Part shown: in pieces, positions 57,399 through 64,000 of the stretch
Layout: every line of letters starts with the position of its first letter
Numbering within the stretch: position 1 is the first letter of the stretch
Source: Blasia pusilla
Taxonomy: Eukaryota; Marchantiophyta; Marchantiopsida; Blasiales
NCBI GenBank assembly: GCA_050084515.1
Contig: CM114271.1
Coordinates: 12,276,001-12,340,000 of the forward strand
DNA length: 64,000 bases
Reading direction: 5' to 3'
The notes under the pieces: generated by a model
Told to the model about the DNA's origin: nothing
The model's database searches: none
The model's input: the letters and a program-made list of their open reading frames with translations, nothing else
Made by a program: the position numbers and the translations under genes

Positions 57399-58145
57399 CG
57401 CACATTATCCCAAAGACACTTCTTCAATAATGACATGGAAAGTAAGATGAATCTTGAACTCTTTTGGCAGCTCCAAGGTTTACACATCCTCAAACGGGTT
57501 TGCCTTGATCACATAGGGTCCAACATACTTGGCAAATAGCTTTGCAGAAAACTCCTTCGGAAGAGTGAGATTCTTCACACCCAACCACTCTTGCTCCCCT
57601 GCTTGGAATTTCACTTGGCACCGAATCTTGTTAGCATGCTTAAGGTACCTTAGTTGAGCCTTTGCAAGACTTCTTATTGCTCACTCCTCTTGTTCTCACA
57701 TCTCCACTAACAACCTTCTGTCGTTGCTTGTCGGGTCTATGCCGATGAAGTACCCATCGCAAGGGCCAAGTCAAGAAGCCCTTCTGGTTGAGATCCATAG
57801 GGCAAAAGAAACGGAGATTCTCATGTTGCAGAATGCTTGGTTGAGTTGTAGCAATACTCGGCCATACTTAGCTACTTTGCCCAATCTTGTTGATTTGCAC
57901 TCACGTAATTCCTTAAGTATTGATTCACGATCGAATTTACCTTTTACGTGTGTCCATCTATGTGGGGACCAAAGGTGGTACTAAAATCCAGCTTGTTCCT
58001 AAACATTATGAATAAGTGCTTCCAAAAAGAATTAGTAAACTTTGGATCCCAATTTGAAACAATACTCCTAGGCAACCCATGAGTCCATTCTTTTAGCATC
58101 CATAAAAATTTGGTGGAGAGACATCCTAAAAATGTTGACCACATT
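57399..58145 (-). pseudogene. Chromovirus integrase fragment
   Basis: Minus strand: '[20 protein letters not shown]' and 'FRNKLDFSTTFGPHIDGHT' (58060-57945), the part of the catalytic core around the second Asp, then the region equivalent to 49380-49700 of element A through 'FEDVYTLE'-type codons to 57399. It is joined to the D element gag at 57399 around 'gacgcacatt', a string present in both parents (compare 49236-49245), so the junction looks like a microhomology-mediated rearrangement. It ends near 58145. Confidence 0.8.
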
Positions 58146-58877
58146 GAGTTGGTTACAATGGATAGTGCTATTTGTTTGGCGACTAGGTTAACTAGGATGG
58201 TCAGCTTAGGTGGAGGTTGGTATATGACTCGAGGGTGTAGTCATGAGGCCATGACTAACACGTCACTCAGATGACGTGGAATAATGACACATCATCAATG
58301 ATATGGACTATTTAGTGTGATGTGTCACTAATGACATGGACTATTGCTGTGACATGTCACTGATGATGTGGACTTGAGTACGACTCGTCTAGTCATATGT
58401 GTATATTTTTCTAGTTACCACCAACGACTCCTTTAGTCATGGTTGGTGTGCAAAAGTTCAGAATATCCCATCAAAATGCACCAAATATACTCCATTGAGT
58501 TATAGTCATACAATTATGACTAGAGAGAACTTGAAGCTTACTACTTTAGTTTTTGAAGAGTACTGTGCAAGTTATATTGACATGACTAGTGGGAGTATAA
58601 ATTTTGGATATTTTGGGATGTTTATTATGCCTTTTGAACGGTGCAAGAATGAATGGATGTGAATTATTGAAATCCTCTTTTGAAAACAAATTTTGAGGGG
58701 TGGAATGTCACTTAAGAGTAGCTTCCATACACCAAATTACAAATATAATCATTATTACATGGCGTTATCATTGAAAAATAAATAAAAAAAACAAAGATCA
58801 AATATAGCAGGGTTTATGATCTCATCTTGAAAGAGCAAGAGAGATTATGTCATCCATGAAAACAAAGTTATTGCACC
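58146..58877. other. Non-coding sequence flanking the CACTA element
   Basis: Contains a small tandem repeat (listed separately). The 3' terminus of the CACTA element should lie here, but no convincing CACTA inverted repeat could be placed. The ORF at 58399-58662 (plus) has no recognisable domain. Confidence 0.45.
58270..58375. repeat. 33-bp degenerate tandem repeat
   Basis: Three to four copies of 'atgayatggactattt' continuing 'gtgatgtgtcact' (58298, 58331, 58363; partial at 58270). TGACATGT/ACATGTCA-like palindromic cores recur. Could be subterminal repeats of the CACTA element. Confidence 0.7.
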
Positions 58878-61800
58878 TTAGATAGTTGGGTGCCAAAAGA
58901 AAAGACTATTGTATTGAATCACCTTTCTCATATGCATCTCTGGCCAGAGCATGCTTGAACCGAGAGCATCACCAAATGTTTCTTGTGCAGGTTCGTCTAT
59001 CAAATTCGGCATCCACAAAGCATGTTCTGGTTCGAACACCTCGTTTAGATCAACCCTCACCACACCTAAGGGGATGTCTTTGGCATGGAACTTGTCTCTT
59101 CCACCAAAACTTGATATAACTCCTGACCCAAGCACCATCCTACTCAACTTTGGCTTGGTGAGTAATACGTGATCACCAATTCGTAGCTAAAAAAATACAC
59201 ATGCATTTAGTTAGTATCAATTCAAATTCTTTCCACATGCATTTACACCATTAATCTGAAAATAAAAAACTGTTATGATATACCTGTTTGAAAGACCATC
59301 CCCATTTCGGAAGATGATGTGAAAAGTTCACAAGTCTTAGACGTCCATTTGACTGTCCACAACAAGAATTATCAGTGTCGTCATATAAACCTTGAATAGA
59401 AGAGGCCATTATAGATGAGATAAATTACCTTAGTTATTTTCTTAGACGAGCCTGATCTGATTTCACTTTCCTGCTCATTCAAACCATCAGATTGTAGCCT
59501 AGACTTCTGTCTTTTGGCTGGTGATGATTTGGCTTGGCTATCCATACTCACATTTTCTGCACATTATGCACAACAAAGTCCATTGAAGGTTGTAGGAAGA
59601 AATGAGTTTTGTTTCGTGGATAGTTTGAAAACTCTAGATAAATTAATAATGTCAAGGATGACATACTTACGAGTGATTTGAGTATCACCATCTGCACTTT
59701 CTGTGGAACTTCTCCTTTTGTTGCTCCGTTCTGGCACTTCAACAAACAACCCAAGTATTGAGAAATGAATTGTAAAACCAGATTCTTCACTTCAACAAGT
59801 AATTATATTATAAGACCCTACATGTAGTGAAGCTAAACTCTCTACTTACCACCCGATTGTGTAGTTGCCATTGCCTCTTTTGTGTGGAGATCTTCCTCTT
59901 CCCTAATTGTCCGGCTGTAGACGTTGGTATAGGTTCAACAGTGACTATAAGTTACTCAAAACAAAGAAAGTCAGTTGTGAAATGCTCATGTTGGAAAGGA
60001 CAAGTAGTTATAACAATTGAAAACCAAGGGCGGAAGAATGAGAATGGACTACCTGAAGTGAGCTTCTCATCTGTTGTTGCATATGGTTGAGAATTGGATG
60101 GCGGGGAACTAGAAATCTGGTGTGGTGTTGAAGACACATCCTTTGAAGTAAATTTGGACACCATTTCCATGAGTACACTTAATGCCTTGTTCTGCCGTTC
60201 CATCTGCAACTTCACATCATCCAAATCTGCGCTCCACTTCTTTTCCACTTCTTCCAATTGAATAGTGACTCTAGATTCCACACTCTGCATATATAATCCA
60301 ACGATCAATTAGGCACCAGAAAACTATGGTTTTGCAATTACACACTTAGATACAATCATGATACTAACACCATAATTCAACATGATTAAGGATATGATAC
60401 TAACTCCATAACCCAATCAGATGAAGGTCATAATACTAGCCATATCAAGCCAACGGGTAAGAAAAGAGTTATGCATTTACATTTACCGATGAACTCAATT
60501 GTGTGAAACCTGGTTGCTTAGGCAATTCGTTTCTCTCCATACATTCTAGCCTCGTGCCCAAGGACTCCTTTGAGGTACGTTGTTGCACCTGCACATGCTC
60601 CTTAAATACATTAATTATGAAATTCATGCATGTGAAAGGATTCAATGCAAATATGGAAATGAAGCAATAATGGAAGTTTTCTACCATTATATAACTTTAG
60701 CAAGAAAACTAGGGAATGCCAAGATGACTTACATCAAGTCCATCTAAACTTGCACAGCCGGAGAAATTTAAATTCTGGACCTTGGCCCTTGCTCGAGCCA
60801 TCTTTTCTGCCTTCATTTTGCCCTCCTCGGAGAGCCAATAATCTACTAATCGATTCCATGACTCCTCATTGGTATCAGGGTGACATGGGACTGCTCGATG
60901 AGCCCCATGTAATGTCCATTAGTTCTTGACATTGGATCGCTCGGTTTTCAAGAGTTGTGCTATTTTTTTCTTCATGAAATCAAGCGAAAGAGATGATGCA
61001 ACCACATATGTGTATGCCTCAAGGATGTGATTCTGAACAGCAGCCATGCTGATAGAATTTTTTTTACCAATCTCAATGCATGATAAGTCCAAGTACCTCA
61101 TCACCCATACCTTCAATTCATTTAGCCAAGGCTCATAACCAGGAACTCTAGGCGACGGAATACCATTTGGCATGAGCTCACATCTAGGTTTTAAGTTTTG
61201 CTCCTTCCTAATGGAGACATCACGAGTCCACAAATCACGCTTTGTGCGACTCTGCCGCTCTCCTACAAATATACCACCATCCCAATTCTCAGATGTAAAA
61301 AATGTAGGGCCGACGATTATAAACTCACCAAATCATAATTATGTTGAACTATATTAACTATAAGACCAACTTATACTAGTAACAGTTTCACACTTTTCAT
61401 TATACAACAACCTATTTTAGTATAAATTTGCAAACTCGGAACCAAGTGAGAAGTCACCTTTAGATGCACACGCTATGGGTCAAATTTTCTGATGGGCTTG
61501 GTGTTGTGCAAGATTGAGACCTACTACGGTATAATTCATCATACGTACTCCCGTTGGTCAATGGAGGTGCCAACGGTGTTGGGGGCGGCGGTTGGGATGG
61601 CCCATGTCCCTTGTGTCCACAAAAGAAATACAATTAGCTAGTTAGACTTCCAATTAATTGAATTCCCGTGTGCAAAACAAGAAAGAACAGAATAGTAAGC
61701 CTACTTACCTATGGGGGTGGGATGTTCATGGATGATTGAGCTCCATTGGTCCATGGTGGCTGAAATTGACTTCCATGACCCATTGGTGATTGCATCATCA

Positions 61801-62778
61801 TTGGTACCCACCACGGCATGTGGCTCTGTGCCCATGGGGGTGGATGAGGGGGATATGCTTGAGAAGGCATTATGGGTTGTGATGGAGTTCCATCCATCGG
61901 CTGCACATGCAAGTAAATGGGTGAATAAACTAAACTAGAGACCATTTCATGAGCAAAGATTAGTGAAGTCATAATGACAGGCTTCTACCACTCAATTTAT
62001 TACATACCAATCATACATATAGAGATAGTTGAATATTTGTCCATGTCTATAATTATATAACCGCATCGTTTGTATTGGTGGAATTTCGTACACTTCCTTG
62101 TTTGGATGGTTCGATTGGACGCTCCTTTGCTTGAGGCTATTCAAAACAGACATTTCGTTGTGAGTTAACACAGTAGTCATAATTCTGAAATCTGAAGAGA
62201 GTAGCAAAACAACAAGATGTGAAGAGAAAGTACCCTCCCATCCTCCAACCACAAGTCGTCATCCTCTTCAGTCCCCAAGAAATCCACCTCAAGGAGTGGA
62301 TTATAATAGGGGTCTTTGGAATCACTATTTGAACAATCTTTTCGAATCTCCTCGGGGATTACGCTTTAGTTAGTGGCCTTCTCCTCCAACCGTAAGCTGC
62401 GTCTTTGTGGAAGGGAAGGATTCCAAAATGGCAAAGGCTTGCGCTCCTTCACAACCCTTGGAGCAACAAACCTTCAAAATATGATCACACAAATTCTGTC
62501 ATATTTCCTAATGTACAACCACTATATGAACATGATACACTTGACCAAATAAAGCAAAAGAAAAAGATTATCCAAGATCATACTTACCAATCCTTCAACC
62601 CACCAAACAACTCCGCCTCTTTGGCCTTTCTTTCTTTCACTCTACGATTCCTTTCTTCTTCGTATGGATTAGGACTTTGTTGAACATTATCTATACCATC
62701 CCAAGATGAACTCTGATTGGATTCCACGTTCTCTTCAGTCATATCAGGTACACAGTTCCAAGCGCCTCCCTCCCTCTG
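58878..62778 (-). pseudogene. CACTA (En/Spm) accessory TNP gene, multi-exon, with two stops
   Basis: Exons deduced from GT/AG and frame continuity, 5' to 3': 62588-62778 ('RRVKERKAKEAELFGGLKDW'), 62235-62474 ('PLPFWNPSLPQRRSLRLEEK'; stop at 62366-62368), 61712-61903 and 61515-61605 (Pro-rich, 'PPHPPPWAQSHMPWW'), about 60731-61263 ('LNELKVWVMRYLDLSCIEIG', 'DTNEESWNRLVDYWLSEEGK'; stop TAA at 60919-60921, probably from CAA), about 60485-60590 ('QQRTSKESLGTRLECMERNE'), 60054-60286 (coiled coil), 59668-59750, 59429-59556, 59284-59352, 58878-59186 ('DALGSSMLWP'). The middle fits Transposase_24 and the last exon Transposase_23 of plant En/Spm-type genes. Such proteins bind subterminal repeats. It lies downstream of the Tnp2 gene on the same strand. 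Exact splice sites are approximate. Confidence 0.65.
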
Positions 62779-62971
62779 TAGACGACAAGTTAGCAAGAAT
62801 AACACCTAACTTGACGGGAATTCGAGAGTTCTACTTGTTGCCGTAGAGTTTCATTCCATTATGCCCAACAACACCAGAATTCACTTACATCCTCGTAACA
62901 AAAGTCAATTATTTGAATCATACCAAAAAAACACACAATGATGAGTACCAAAGAAACAACTATGAATTAAT

Positions 62972-64000
62972 CTAATCTGATTCCGAGTTATTAGAGTCTG
63001 AATCAACATCTTCTATCATATCGCATACATGGATTATTGGCACATGTTGCACATCCACTCTAGTAGTTTCCATCTCTGCATCACTTAGGACTCTAGCTCC
63101 TAAGGTACTTGCATCTAGTAGATTCCCTGGTTCCATGCATGTGGCATGGAAGGTGGGCAAAACATTACAAGCTCCATCTAGCGACTCTAAGTCATCAAAA
63201 TAAACTCTCCAAGCTCTAGAAACCTTCCTCATTACCACTTTCCATCCTACACCCTCATCGGCATCTCCATAAAACATTTGTTGCACTTGTGATGGGAAAA
63301 AAAGTGGTTGGTGATCTAATGGCTCGCATGACCTCAAGTTGGCCAACAGAAAACCCTCCTTATCTAATTTCATGGATCCTACTCTTGAATCCCAATCTGC
63401 TTTAACTCACCGCCCTCGCATTAGTATTATGGGTTGTTCTACAACCCCATAATCAAGTAAGAGAATATCAACCAACACTCCAACATATGAGTATAGATGA
63501 TTCTGGTTGGAACTTTTTTCATCAACAAATACTGCACCTATTCCACTATCATAAGTGGAGAAGGGTGTCGCACCACTTGGCCCTTCTACCCTAAAGTGGT
63601 TTCCGTAGGCTTTCATACTCTTGAATGACAATGCCCTACTATTAGGAGGTATAGCTAACGATAGTAGGTGAGCATCAGGATCTTTTGAGTTGTCAATTGC
63701 ATCCTGTGTAATGGCAAGGCGAATCCACTTTTCAAAAGGAATGTCTCTCGAACATAACTCATATTTCCTATTCAATAACAATGTTAATGGTATTAGTACA
63801 TTATTTTGTATTTAATGTGTCAATACCAAAATAATATACACTTTGAGAGTCCGAACCGTAATTCACATAACTATAACCTTGAAAAGCATATATTGGAGAG
63901 TTTTACCTTTTCCAATCAACCATGACCTCTGTATTATGCAACACATAATGATGTGCTAAGTTGATCATTTCTTGCAAAAGTCGAACTGGAGTGCCCGCAC
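62972..64000 (-). pseudogene. CACTA transposase (Tnp2-like) C-terminal part, runs off the window
   Basis: Two exons: 63907-64000 ('LLQEMINLAHHYVLHNTEVM', ending DWK) spliced to 62972-63767 ('KYELCSRDIPFEKWIRLAIT'); the junction restores the Arg codon. Then 'IPPNSRALSFKSMKAYGNHF', 'YVGVLVDILLLDYGVVEQPI', an in-frame TGA at 63407-63409 (probably a former Trp codon), 'VKADWDSRVGSMKLDKEGFL' and 'PSQVQQMFYGDADEGVGWKV', an acidic tail and stop. The order fits DUF4218 then DUF4216 at the C-terminus of plant Tnp2 transposases; the catalytic DDE core lies outside the window. It cuts the ends of the CACTA element. One premature stop makes this copy doubtful. Confidence 0.75.

Noticed and set aside
58270-58375. 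CACTA terminal inverted repeat at 'cactaatgac' (58327)
   Set aside because: The string is part of a small tandem repeat and I could not see a matching other end or a 3-bp target duplication.

Overview
This window is nuclear DNA from a plant (streptophyte) with a repeat-dominated genome. The evidence is degenerate CCCTAAA (plant telomere-type) arrays, CACTA/En-Spm genes with introns, Ty3/gypsy chromoviruses with a chromodomain and a tRNA-iMet-type primer site, a Helitron helicase remnant, and nested transposons of several ages. I found no intact host gene. The species cannot be named. The unclassified transposase-like family and the PHD/methyltransferase-type retroelements remind me of non-seed land plants or charophytes, but that is a weak inference.

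Layout. 1-4.3 kb holds tandem and palindrome-bearing repeats, leading into a broken plus-strand copy (4.3-7.8 kb) of an unclassified transposase-like gene ('family F'). 7.8-9.4 kb is a degenerate telomere-like array split by a 903-bp hAT-like element with a GC-rich 21-bp minisatellite. 9.5-9.8 kb is the last exon of a CACTA accessory gene. 11.2-13.0 kb is the 3' end of an old chromovirus. 14.2-18.2 kb is a GC-richer block of unknown, possibly organellar, origin. 19.4-27.25 kb is a mosaic of retroelements whose integrase ends in a PHD finger, interrupted by a solo LTR and flanked by a Helitron remnant. 27.25-28.7 kb is a dead protein-kinase-like gene, followed by an unrecognised broken coding region to 30.8 kb. 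30.8-36 kb is AT-rich with large imperfect repeats and one LTR. 36.1-39.5 kb is a second family F copy, inverted relative to the first. 41.5-46.8 kb and 54.7-57.4 kb are two copies of a gag-protease element with no RT or integrase ('family D'). Between them lies a complete 7.36-kb chromovirus (47308-54665, minus strand) with 5-bp target duplications, inserted just downstream of the primer site of an older relative. 58.9-64 kb is a minus-strand CACTA element: accessory TNP gene, then the 3' end of the Tnp2 transposase running off the window.

How it fits together. The recent events can be ordered from insertions. The complete chromovirus entered an older head-to-head relative. Solo LTRs of the same chromovirus family split a D-family protease gene and a PHD-type integrase gene. 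The most unusual content is the D/E retroelement group, which carries a PHD finger after integrase and, in the gag-protease copies, a remnant resembling motif I of cytosine-5 DNA methyltransferases. Nearly all coding regions carry stops or frameshifts. Some of the single-base indels fall in homopolymers and may be assembly errors.
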